Positions 1 through 7,827 of a DNA stretch of 64,000 nucleotides are shown one piece after another. The DNA lies in the NCBI GenBank assembly GCA_964652255.1, contig CAZZBM010000001.1, forward strand, positions 558,001 through 622,000, in the 5' to 3' direction. Made by a program: the position numbers and the translations under genes. The notes beneath the pieces were generated by a model that was not told the DNA's origin, ran no database searches, and saw only the letters and a list, made by a program, of their open reading frames with translations. The DNA comes from CAZZBM01 sp964652255 (GTDB lineage: Bacteria; Bdellovibrionota; Bacteriovoracia; Bacteriovoracales; CAZZBM01). Position 1 is the stretch's first letter. Every line of letters starts with the position of its first letter.

Positions 1-1106
1 TCTGGCTGAAACATAAGTTTAAAATAAGCTAAAAGATCTTTAATTTCTTTACGATCATAAAATTTAAGCCCACCATAAACTTGATAGGAAATTTTTTTCC
101 TAGAAAGAGCTTCTTCTAAGTTTCTGGAAAGAAGATTATTTCTGTAGATAATAGCAATGGATTCTTCTTGAGAAATATTTTTAATTTTTTCAGCAATAAA
201 ATTCGCTTCTACTTTTTCATCAAAACATTCTTTGACCTCAATCAAAGGTCCTTCTTCTTGCTCACTAAAAAGATTTTTCTCTTTTCTTTCTTTATTGTTT
301 TGAATGACTTCATAGGCGGCTTCTAAAATAGTTTTTGAAGATCTGAAATTTTGTTCTAGTTTAAAGATTTTTACCTCTGGAAAATGTTCTTCAAAGTGTA
401 AGATATTTCTAATGTCAGCTCCTCTCCAAGAATAAATACTTTGATCTTCATCTCCTACAACACAAAGATTTTTATTGTAGCTTCTTAAGTGCTTAAGAAG
501 AAGAAATTGAGCTCTGTTAGTATCTTGATATTCATCAACAAGAATATGCGTATAGAGAGAAGAGTACTTTTGTTCAAGGTGAGGCTTCTCATGAAAAATT
601 TCTAAAGTTTTAGTAAGAAGTGAAGAGAAATCTAGAGCTTTATTGTGATGTAAAATATCTTCAAAAAGAAGAAAATATTTATGAAAAAGAGAATCTCTTA
701 TAGGGTAATCTTTATAAAAACCTTCTTGCTTGATGCTTTCTCTGTAGTTAAGAAGTTCATAGGCTGAAAAGAGATTTTTTTCTCCCTGAGAGAGAAGAAG
801 ATCATCCATGATTTTTTTGCTATCTTTTTCATCATAAACAGAAAAATTTTTAATCCATTCAATTCTAAGAAATTTTACACAAAAAGCATGAAAAGTAGAT
901 ACTTCACAAGAAGTTTTTAACCTAGAAAGAATTTCATGAACAGCTTTATTAGAAAAAGTTAAAGTCAGAATTCTTCCTTTTAAATCTTGCAATCTTTGAA
1001 TTCTTTCAACTAAAACTCTTGTTTTTCCTGACCCAGCACCAGCCAAAATCATCACAGGTCCGTCTAAATGAGATAAAGCTTCTTGTTGTTGTGGTGTAAA
1101 GTTCAT
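1..1106 (-). CDS. UvrD/PcrA/Rep-type ATP-dependent DNA helicase (N-terminal part, cut by window edge)
   Basis: I translated the reverse strand from an ATG at 1106, and about 368 residues are visible. The protein opens MNFTPQQQEAL and carries Walker A (AGAGSGKT), DEYQDTN (Walker B/motif II), VVGDEDQSIYSWRGAD (motif III) and LEQNFRS (motif IV), in the order expected for superfamily 1A 3'-5' helicases. Family knowledge points to nucleotide excision repair and removal of protein or replication blocks. The start codon overlaps the glmS stop as ATGA, so it is translationally coupled to glmS. The C-terminal 2B region and tail lie outside the window, so UvrD, PcrA and Rep cannot be separated. Confidence 0.93.
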   Translation of the reverse strand, partial: MNFTPQQQEALSHLDGPVMILAGAGSGKTRVLVERIQRLQDLKGRILTLTFSNKAVHEILSRLKTSCEVSTFHAFCVKFLRIEWIKNFSVYDEKDSKKIMDDLLLSQGEKNLFSAYELLNYRESIKQEGFYKDYPIRDSLFHKYFLLFEDILHHNKALDFSSLLTKTLEIFHEKPHLEQKYSSLYTHILVDEYQDTNRAQFLLLKHLRSYNKNLCVVGDEDQSIYSWRGADIRNILHFEEHFPEVKIFKLEQNFRSSKTILEAAYEVIQNNKERKEKNLFSEQEEGPLIEVKECFDEKVEANFIAEKIKNISQEESIAIIYRNNLLSRNLEEALSRKKISYQVYGGLKFYDRKEIKDLLAYFKLMFQP

Positions 1107-2761
1107 TCTACTGTAATAGATTTAGCTAAATTTCTTGGTCGATCAATAGGACGTTTTTTTAAAAGAGAAAATTCATAACTAAAAAGTTGGGTTAAAACAT
1201 TAAGAAAGAGACTATCTAAATATTCATTTTCTTCATGAGCATGAAAAATTTCTACAAAAGAGTGACGACTAAGAATTTCTCTGGCTGCAATTTCATTTTT
1301 TTGAGTAAAATTTTTAGTGTTAAGAATGAAAGTTAAGGATCTTTCATCAATAAGAGCTAATGGACCATGTTTAAATTCTGAAGAGTAGTATCCTTCACAA
1401 GGATAGTAGGAAACTTCTTTAAGTTTCAAAGCTCCTTCTAGGGCTAGAGAATAAGAAAGGGAGCGCCCTAGAAAGAAAAATTTTTCTAGGTGAGAATATT
1501 TTTGAGCTAATTTTTTTATAGCGTGATGATGCATGAGTGCTTTTTGAATGGTCTTTGAGGCTTTTTTTTCTGGGTCTAAGTGAAGTCCAAAAATAAAACT
1601 ATAAATCTGATGAGTGAAAACTTTTGTACTTGCCACAGCAACTTCTTCTCCAGCATGCAAAAGAAGAGACTTTGTATTAAGAGCTAGATAAGAGTGAGCT
1701 TGATTGACCAAAGAATAAATGGAATAAGTAGGAAATTCTTCTAAAATAGGTAAAAGATCTGCTGTTTCACCAGATTGAGAGATAATAAGAAGAGGAGCTT
1801 TTTTTTTAACAAGATAAGGAGAAGATCTTAATTCTCCCCCTATAAAAACATCAACAGAAAATTTTTGTGTTTTGAGTAAAAGTTCTTTGATAAAAAGAGC
1901 AGCATGATAAGAACTTCCACAACCTGTTATATATAATTGCTTCTCTTGAATACATTCAGAAAGAAGTTCTTCAAATAAAATGTGATTAAAATGTTCAGTG
2001 AAAGTATTCAAACTTTCTGCTTGATCATAAATTTCTTTGATCATAAAGTGATCAAAGATTCCTTTAGATATTTTTTTTTTCTTTTGAGGAAAAAAAGTTT
2101 TTGTTAATTGAAGGGGTATTAGATCTTTGTGAAAAAAATGAAATTCTTGATCAAGTGAAAAAATAATGTTTTCAGGTAGGAGGAATATTTCATCATCTTT
2201 TAAACCCAAAGGATCGGAAGCAAGAGAAAGACTTTTAGCAGAGCAAACAAGAGAGAGTCCTTTTTTAAGTCCATAAAGAATTTTACTTTCATGATGGATA
2301 AAAACAAAAACGTTTTTTCCTTTAATTTTTTCATAAAGTATTTTTAAGCAAGATAAAATATTAGAATTTTCTTTGTAAAGCTTTGTTAAAATATTTAAAA
2401 AAAGAAGAGTGTCTGTTGTTTCTGGAGAGAAAAAAATATTAAATTCTTCACATAGTTCTTGAACGTTTTCAATAATGCCATTATGTACAACAGAAAAAAA
2501 TTCATTTTGAAAAGGATGAGTGTTGTCTAAAGAAACCGGTCCATGGGTTGCCCATCTACTATGACCTAAAATGAAAGAAGATTCAATAAAAGGAATTTTT
2601 TTTGATTCAAAAGCTCCTAAATGTTTTTCAATTAAAAATTGTTGATTTTTTTCATAAACAAAACCAAAAGAATCATACCCTCTATAAGAAAGGTAATTTA
2701 ATCCTTCTTTTAAAGAAGTAAAAGCTTCAGTTTGGTTTTTAAAAGCTACAATTGCACACAT
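1103..2761 (-). CDS. glmS: Glutamine--fructose-6-phosphate aminotransferase (isomerizing)
   Basis: GlmS makes glucosamine-6-phosphate from fructose-6-phosphate and glutamine, the entry step to UDP-GlcNAc for peptidoglycan and LPS. The N-terminal glutaminase nucleophile Cys2 follows the initiator Met (MCAIVAF), with YRGYDSFG and GHSRWATHGPVSLDNTHP behind it. Two SIS isomerase domains follow, and the C-terminus ends LAKSITVE as in the family. At 552 residues it is shorter than the usual roughly 600. It starts just after the glmU-like stop (2763) and overlaps the helicase start, giving a three-gene minus-strand unit. No glmS ribozyme is visible upstream; the gap is a single base. Confidence 0.96.
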   Translation of the reverse strand: MCAIVAFKNQTEAFTSLKEGLNYLSYRGYDSFGFVYEKNQQFLIEKHLGAFESKKIPFIESSFILGHSRWATHGPVSLDNTHPFQNEFFSVVHNGIIENVQELCEEFNIFFSPETTDTLLFLNILTKLYKENSNILSCLKILYEKIKGKNVFVFIHHESKILYGLKKGLSLVCSAKSLSLASDPLGLKDDEIFLLPENIIFSLDQEFHFFHKDLIPLQLTKTFFPQKKKKISKGIFDHFMIKEIYDQAESLNTFTEHFNHILFEELLSECIQEKQLYITGCGSSYHAALFIKELLLKTQKFSVDVFIGGELRSSPYLVKKKAPLLIISQSGETADLLPILEEFPTYSIYSLVNQAHSYLALNTKSLLLHAGEEVAVASTKVFTHQIYSFIFGLHLDPEKKASKTIQKALMHHHAIKKLAQKYSHLEKFFFLGRSLSYSLALEGALKLKEVSYYPCEGYYSSEFKHGPLALIDERSLTFILNTKNFTQKNEIAAREILSRHSFVEIFHAHEENEYLDSLFLNVLTQLFSYEFSLLKKRPIDRPRNLAKSITVE

Positions 2762-2762
2762 T

Positions 2763-3755
2763 TTATAAAGGTTTATCTAACCTAGAAGCTCTTGTTAAAG
2801 CAAGAGTTTTCCTCTTAACTTTTTTGCTCACTGTTGTTCCAGCCCCTGTTTTACCATAATCTTCTATAACTATTGGAGCTATAAGATTAGTATTAGCTCC
2901 AATAAAGGTATGATTTTTGATAATAGTTTGATGTTTTTCAGTCCCGTCAAAATTGCAAGTAATAGTTCCTGCTCCTATATTGTTATGAGACCCTAAAGAG
3001 CTATCCCCAAGATAAGTATGGTGTTTGATTTTGTTATGATTTTTTCCTTTACTTCTTTTGATCTCCACAAAGTTACCTAAAATATTATCATGACCCAAAT
3101 GACAATCTTGAGTATGACAAAAGGGGCCAAGGATAGATTTTTGTTTGAAAGAAGAATTTTTAAGATAACAAAAGCTTTTGATTAAAGAATCTTTACCTAG
3201 TTTAATAGAATTTAAAACATTAAAAGATTCAATAGTGCAGTTATGATCAAATATACTATTTATAATGGTCACATGAGGATGAATACAACAAGGTCCTTTA
3301 AAAATTGTATCATGATCAATGTAAGTAGAAGAAAAATCTAAAATATGAACACCTTTTTTTTTTAATTTTTTATAGAATTTAAATTTTAATTTTTGTAAAA
3401 TTTCTTGTTCATGTTCTTTAATGTTTAGAGTTTTTACATATTGAATTGATTGAAAATCTTTTTCCTGAAGATTTTTTAATTGTTCAAAAGAAATAGTAAA
3501 AGAAATACAGTTTTCTAAAGTTGTTTTTTTTTCTTGAACTAAAGTATTTTTTTTTGGTTTTAATTTTAACAAGGGATAATCGCCGTTAACATAAAAACAA
3601 AAATCTTTTCGGTCTGTTTTTTTTTTCACTAAAATTTCTTTATAAGAAGAAATAAAAATAGCTTTAGGATAGAGTTCTGAAAAATATTGCGTTAATTTTT
3701 TGCCTAGAAAAGAAAAATCTTGAGAAATTTTTACAAAAGTATGAACTTTTTCCAT
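2763..3755 (-). CDS. glmU: GlmU-like glucosamine-1-phosphate N-acetyltransferase with degenerate N-terminal domain
   Basis: The C-terminal two thirds is a left-handed beta-helix acetyltransferase. It contains ILGNFVEIKRSKG, HHTYLGDSSLGSHNNIGAG (with the catalytic-type His before TYLGD), TITCNFDGTEKHQTII and GAGTTVSKKVK, all colinear with GlmU. The uridylyltransferase domain is not intact. The first ~115 residues replace the usual ~225, the LAAGxGTRM nucleotide-binding loop is missing, and only a fragment like NGDxPLL (NGDYPLLK) survives. It probably acetylates GlcN-1-P, the step after GlmS, but is unlikely to make UDP-GlcNAc. A -10-like TATAAA ends 6 nt before the ATG and there is no Shine-Dalgarno. 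Confidence 0.88.
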   Translation of the reverse strand: MEKVHTFVKISQDFSFLGKKLTQYFSELYPKAIFISSYKEILVKKKTDRKDFCFYVNGDYPLLKLKPKKNTLVQEKKTTLENCISFTISFEQLKNLQEKDFQSIQYVKTLNIKEHEQEILQKLKFKFYKKLKKKGVHILDFSSTYIDHDTIFKGPCCIHPHVTIINSIFDHNCTIESFNVLNSIKLGKDSLIKSFCYLKNSSFKQKSILGPFCHTQDCHLGHDNILGNFVEIKRSKGKNHNKIKHHTYLGDSSLGSHNNIGAGTITCNFDGTEKHQTIIKNHTFIGANTNLIAPIVIEDYGKTGAGTTVSKKVKRKTLALTRASRLDKPL

Positions 3756-3796
3756 AACAATTTTATAAATGGACTTTTTTATAGAGAAAAGCCCTT

Positions 3797-3823
3797 TTAG
3801 ACTTTTTTCCTAAAAGTCGATAA
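3797..3823 (+). promoter_or_regulatory. Sigma-28-like promoter candidate upstream of lon
   Basis: TTAGACTT (3797-3804), an 11-nt spacer and GTCGATAA (3816-3823) follow the layout of the FliA consensus TAAAGTTT-N11-GCCGATAA. The lon ATG lies 11 nt past the -10-like box and no good Shine-Dalgarno intervenes. The site also overlaps a short inverted repeat (GACTTTT/AAAAGTC). It is a weaker match than the lipoprotein-gene sites. Confidence 0.4.
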
Positions 3824-3834
3824 TTTTTTTATCT

Positions 3835-5949
3835 ATGTCAAAGAAATCTTATCCTTGTCTTGTTGTTACTGATAATTATCTTCTACCGAAAATGAAAAAA
3901 GAATTTTCATTTAAGAAAAAAGAATCTTTGGAAATTTTAAAAAAAACTGAAAAACATCTTGTTCTTCTTTATCGTGATCAAATAAAATCTATTCTTTGTG
4001 AGATTGTAAGAAAAGAAACAGATAAAGTCGTTTTGAAAGGGATTTCTTTTGTAGAAGTCTTAGATAAGAATAAAAACTTAGTTCAAGTTGAAGAGATTAA
4101 AGAAGAATATGAGTTAGCTTTAGGAGAAAAACTTCAAGGAGATCTTTTAAAACAATCTATTGTGGATCTTCTTATTCATGAAAAAAGTGAAGAACTTAGT
4201 CCACAACAAATTTTAGATTTAAGATCTATTGATAGTTTGTTTGATTTTTTTAATGAAACAGTTTCAAAGTTAAATCTTTCACCGGAGTTGGAAAAAAAAT
4301 TTTTTAATGAAAAAAATATTATTAAAAAACTAAAGACTCTTCAAGAAAGTCTAGAAAAGAAAAATGATTCTTTACCAAGACTTTTTGAGTTTCATCCTTT
4401 TTTTTCACCTAGAAATAATCCTTATGAAGAAAAATTAATGAATAAAAAATTTACTTCTGAAGTGAAAGAAGAACTTTTAAAAGAAGCTAAAAAATTAGAT
4501 CGCTTGCCTCAAGAATCACAAGAATCTTTTGTGATTAAGCAATATTTAGACTTTGTTCTTTCTCTTCCTTGGGGAAATTTAAAAGAAGGGGCATTGGATT
4601 TAAAAGAAATAGAAAAAAAATTTCATTTGAGTCACTATGGTTTAGATGAAGTCAAAGAAAGAATTTTGGACTATCTTTTTAGTTATTCTTTAAAATTACA
4701 AAGTCCTATTCTTTGTTTAGTTGGTCCCTACGGAGTAGGGAAAACAACTTTTGTTCAAAACCTAGCTGAAGCTATTGATCGTCCTTTTGAAAAGATTAGT
4801 TTGGCTGGTTTGAGTGATGAAGCTGAAATTAGAGGTCATAGAAAAACTTATGTAGGTTCAATGCCAGGAAGAATTTTATCTCTTTTAAAAAAAGTTCAAG
4901 TAGACAATCCTGTTATTCTTCTTGATGAGGTTGATAAGGTAGCTAAACAAACTCGTGGTGATGTCTATGGAGCACTGTTAGAATTACTGGATCCAAGTCA
5001 GCAGAGTCAATTTAGAGATCATTTTCTTGGTTTAGATTATGATCTTTCAAAAGTTTTATTTGTTTGTACAGCTAATCATATTGAAGATATCCCTAGAGCT
5101 TTAAAAGATAGAATGGAATTTATTTATTTAGAGGGATTTTCTTTAGAAGAAAAAAAGATTATTGCTCAAAACTATTTATTACCTAAAATTAGAAAGGAAT
5201 ACAAATTAAAAGATTTTGAATTTAGTCCTAAATTAATAGAAAAGATTATATTAAATTTAGATCAAGAATCAGGGGTAAGACAATTAGAAAAATTTTTAAG
5301 ATCATTTACAGAAAGGCAAATAAGAAAAAATTTTTTAGGTCCTTTTGAGGAACAAGATTTATTACCTTTTTTAAAGAAAAAAGATCTTCCTCTTTTAGAT
5401 CGTTATCCTGGTAGCTTTGATCTTTTAGCTTATACGCCCTATGGTGGGGTTCTTATTCCTTTAGAAGTTCTTCTTATTGATGGAATGAAAATGGAACTTA
5501 CTGGTGAAATTGGAGAAACTTTTAAGGAATCTATTAAGGTAGCTTATTCTTTAGTAAAACGTTCTTTAAAATCTTTAGGTTTAGTTGAAAATTTTTTTGA
5601 TCAAAAAAGTTTTCATATTCATGTTCCTCTTATTCTTGGAGAAAAACAAGGTCCTAGTGGTGGTCTTCCTCTGTATGTTGCTATGATTTCAAGCTTGATG
5701 AATAAATCTTTACCACAAGATTTAGTTATGAGTGCAGAATTGAGTCTTCAGGGTCAAATACTTCCTGTTGGAGGAATTAAAGAAAAACTATTGGCTGCTC
5801 AAAGAGCTGGAAAAAAAAGAGTTTTTCTTTCTGTTCATAATCAAAAAGATATTCCTCTAAATCTTGATTTAGAGGTTTATTTTTTTCATTCTATTCAAGA
5901 AGTTCTTTCTTTGCTATTCTTTGAAGAAAGAGAATTACAAGTCATATGA
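3835..5949 (+). CDS. lon: ATP-dependent Lon protease (LonA type)
   Basis: This is a cytoplasmic AAA+ serine protease that degrades damaged and regulatory proteins. It has a diverged N-terminal LAN/substrate domain, then Walker A GPYGVGKTTF, Walker B PVILLDEVDKV, and a C-terminal peptidase domain. That domain has the active-site Ser in QGPSGG (about residue 608) and Lys in GGIKEKLLAA (about 649-651), at the family spacing. At 704 residues it is shorter than the roughly 780-810 of E. coli-like Lon, mostly through N-terminal loss. The second residue of GPSAG is Gly here. Its stop overlaps the next start (ATGA at 5946). Confidence 0.96.
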   Translation: MSKKSYPCLVVTDNYLLPKMKKEFSFKKKESLEILKKTEKHLVLLYRDQIKSILCEIVRKETDKVVLKGISFVEVLDKNKNLVQVEEIKEEYELALGEKLQGDLLKQSIVDLLIHEKSEELSPQQILDLRSIDSLFDFFNETVSKLNLSPELEKKFFNEKNIIKKLKTLQESLEKKNDSLPRLFEFHPFFSPRNNPYEEKLMNKKFTSEVKEELLKEAKKLDRLPQESQESFVIKQYLDFVLSLPWGNLKEGALDLKEIEKKFHLSHYGLDEVKERILDYLFSYSLKLQSPILCLVGPYGVGKTTFVQNLAEAIDRPFEKISLAGLSDEAEIRGHRKTYVGSMPGRILSLLKKVQVDNPVILLDEVDKVAKQTRGDVYGALLELLDPSQQSQFRDHFLGLDYDLSKVLFVCTANHIEDIPRALKDRMEFIYLEGFSLEEKKIIAQNYLLPKIRKEYKLKDFEFSPKLIEKIILNLDQESGVRQLEKFLRSFTERQIRKNFLGPFEEQDLLPFLKKKDLPLLDRYPGSFDLLAYTPYGGVLIPLEVLLIDGMKMELTGEIGETFKESIKVAYSLVKRSLKSLGLVENFFDQKSFHIHVPLILGEKQGPSGGLPLYVAMISSLMNKSLPQDLVMSAELSLQGQILPVGGIKEKLLAAQRAGKKRVFLSVHNQKDIPLNLDLEVYFFHSIQEVLSLLFFEERELQVI

Positions 5950-6730
5950 AACTTTATCTTGTTGGTGGGTCTGTAAGAGATCTTCTACTAAAAAAAAAAT
6001 TCTAGATTTTGATTATACAGTAGTGAATTCTTTTGAAGAAGAATTTTTTAAACATGGATATAAAAAAAAAAGTGATTATTATCCAGTTTATCTTCATCCT
6101 AAGTATCCTCAAGTGACTTTAGCTTTAGCAAGAAAAGAAAAGTTATTAGATTTTTCTAAAAGATTATTTTCCTTTCAAATAAAAGATGTTTCTTTAGAAG
6201 AAGATCTTTTTAGAAGAGATTTTACTGTTAATGCAATAGCTTTTGGAAAAAAAATTATTGATCCTTATGGAGGGCTTCAAGATTTAAAAAAAAAACTACT
6301 GAAACCTTTAGGGATTCACTTTAAAGAAGATCCTTTAAGGTTTTTCAGAGCAGCTCGTTTTGCTGCTCAGCTAGATTTTGAATTAGATTTAAAAGAGACT
6401 TATTTTGGAGAAGTGAGTCTAGGAAAGCAAGAGGAAGAATTAAGAAAAGTGTTAAGTTTAAAAAAACCTCAAAAATTTTTTATTTTATCTTCAGAGTTAA
6501 AGATACCTTTTTTACATGTAGTAGAAAAAAAATTTTTAACAGGCCTTGAACAATTCTTAGGTTTTAACCAAAGAGTTATTCTTTTTAATTTTTTTTATCC
6601 TAAAAGTCCTATTTTTAAAAATAAAAAACAAGACCATCTTTTAAAAAAAATTTTAAGTGAAAACTCTTTACATAGTTTTGTTGATCGTGAAGAATGGTTA
6701 AGGTTAAGATCTTTTTTATGGGTAAATTAA
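5946..6730 (+). pseudogene. CCA tRNA nucleotidyltransferase / poly(A) polymerase family, frameshifted at an A10 run
   Basis: Reading from ATG 5946, coupled to the lon stop, gives MKLYLVGGSVRDLLLKKK and then a stop at 6003. The family continues one frame over as KILDFDYTVVN (the metal-binding DxD), then FRRDFTVNAIAFG, IIDPYGGLQDLKKKLL and KEDPLRFFRAARFAAQ. The break sits in ten A residues (5990-5999); eleven would restore one continuous frame of about 261 residues. That is also short for class II enzymes, which normally run near 400, so the C-terminal RNA-binding part is reduced. It could be a pseudogene, a slippage-rescued gene or a read error. CCA-adding and poly(A)-adding enzymes cannot be told apart here. 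Confidence 0.8.
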
Positions 6731-6867
6731 TTTTTTATTTTTTCTTTTATTTTTTATTATTCTCTTTTCCAGTTAAGGGGAAACCTCTTTTTAATGTTTT
6801 ACAAGAACATAGTCACTTTTATGTAGATCGATTTTATGAAAAAATCTTATCAAAAATCAATAATTAA
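6718..6867 (+). CDS. Small putative secreted protein (49 aa)
   Basis: The ATG at 6718 overlaps the last 13 bases of the nucleotidyltransferase gene, which suggests translational coupling. The product has a hydrophobic start (MGKLIFYFFFYFLLFSF) followed by PVKGKPLFNVLQEHSHFYVD and a short basic tail, which looks like a Sec signal sequence plus a roughly 28-residue mature peptide. No family is recognised. Its TAA forms the first bases of the promoter repeat of the following lipoprotein gene. Reality as a gene is moderately likely, from its length, coupling and coherent composition. Confidence 0.45.
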   Translation: MGKLIFYFFFYFLLFSFPVKGKPLFNVLQEHSHFYVDRFYEKILSKINN

Positions 6868-6902
6868 GCTTTAATTTTAATGAATCGATAACTCTTTTAT
6901 GA
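6865..6902 (+). repeat. Promoter-bearing direct repeat, copy 1 (sigma-28-like, leaderless)
   Basis: This 38-bp stretch matches 7790-7827 at 37 of 38 positions. It holds TAAGCTTT (6865-6872), an 11-nt spacer, ATCGATAA (6884-6891) and then seven bases to the ATG at 6899. The layout follows the FliA consensus TAAAGTTT-N11-GCCGATAA. There is no Shine-Dalgarno, and the ATG falls where transcription would be expected to begin. Confidence 0.65.
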
Positions 6903-7792
6903 AATTATTATTATTATTATTATTATTTACAGCTTGTTCATCAGGGTCAACTTCTAGTTCTGTTGTTAGTTCTAGTGAATCTTTTTATAGTTTTAAGTAT
7001 TTTGAAAATGATGCTTTAATATCTTCTGGAGCTGAATCAATTTTAAGTTTAAGCCAAAAAACAAGTGTTGTTATTTCTTTTCAAGATTATGTTCATATTT
7101 ATATTAAACTAGATTTGAACAACCTGAATAGCCCTACCAACACTGTGACAAGTCCTTATGTGGCTAATATTGCTTATGCAGATCCTTTAATATGTTTAGA
7201 TGGCGAAGACGGTTATGATCCTATTTATTCTGGAGCACCATTTACTATTCCTGAGGGGCTTACTGAGGAAGATATTCAATCTGGATTCGCTGCCCATATT
7301 TTATCTTGTAAAAATTTTTTATTAGGTTCTATTCTTCCACTCTCACCAAAAGATCCTAGTACTTATTTATTAAAACCTAATATGTCCATTTTTAAAATGG
7401 ATGGAACATTTTTAGATATCTCTGTGACAGGAACAATAAATTGGAGTCCATTAAGTGGATATCTTCATATTGACCCTTATAATCCTCAAACAGCTCAAGA
7501 AGAAAATTTAGAACTATTTGTTTACCTTAATTCTGGAGCTATTTTATTTGATGAACAACTTATTACATGTGAAGGATGTGCTATGAGTATAGCGTTAGAA
7601 AATTCTCCTAATTTTTCCTACAATGATGTTGTATATAAAATTACCATTAATAGAACTAATAACTCTGAAAAAGGTGTTCTTACTATCCCAGAAGGTGTTT
7701 TTCAAGATTCAGAGGGAAATAATTACTTAGGGTTTTATCCTTTGCATTTACCTTGGGGAGAACCAATTGTTAAATTTGCCCCAGAAATTTAA
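6899..7792 (+). CDS. Lipoprotein with Ig-like C-terminal pattern, paralogue of the next gene
   Basis: It is 297 residues with a lipoprotein signal peptide, MKLLLLLLLFTAC, giving a lipobox Cys at 13 followed by a Ser/Thr-rich linker. The body shares blocks with the next gene: both have a SLSQ/SLEL-type stretch, a DYxH motif, TIPEGL or SLPDGF, VTGTINW or FTGTINW, and a late paired-Cys region ending VLTIPEGVFQDSEGN. That ending resembles Big_12-type bacterial Ig domains (inference). It is probably anchored in a membrane facing the periplasm or surface. No enzymatic motif is seen. Expression likely comes from the promoter repeat immediately upstream. Confidence 0.75.
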   Translation: MKLLLLLLLFTACSSGSTSSSVVSSSESFYSFKYFENDALISSGAESILSLSQKTSVVISFQDYVHIYIKLDLNNLNSPTNTVTSPYVANIAYADPLICLDGEDGYDPIYSGAPFTIPEGLTEEDIQSGFAAHILSCKNFLLGSILPLSPKDPSTYLLKPNMSIFKMDGTFLDISVTGTINWSPLSGYLHIDPYNPQTAQEENLELFVYLNSGAILFDEQLITCEGCAMSIALENSPNFSYNDVVYKITINRTNNSEKGVLTIPEGVFQDSEGNNYLGFYPLHLPWGEPIVKFAPEI

Positions 7793-7827
7793 GTTTTAAT
7801 TTTAATGAATCGATAACTCTTTTATGA
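7790..7827 (+). repeat. Promoter-bearing direct repeat, copy 2 (sigma-28-like, leaderless)
   Basis: This near-identical copy of 6865-6902 holds TAAGTTTT (7790-7797), N11, ATCGATAA (7809-7816), CTCTTTT and ATG 7824. It begins on the TAA stop of the preceding lipoprotein gene, as copy 1 does with the small ORF. That suggests tandem duplication of a gene plus its promoter. Confidence 0.65.

Noticed and set aside
2762..2763. glmS ribozyme or riboswitch
   Set aside because: glmS follows the preceding stop with about one base between, leaving no room.
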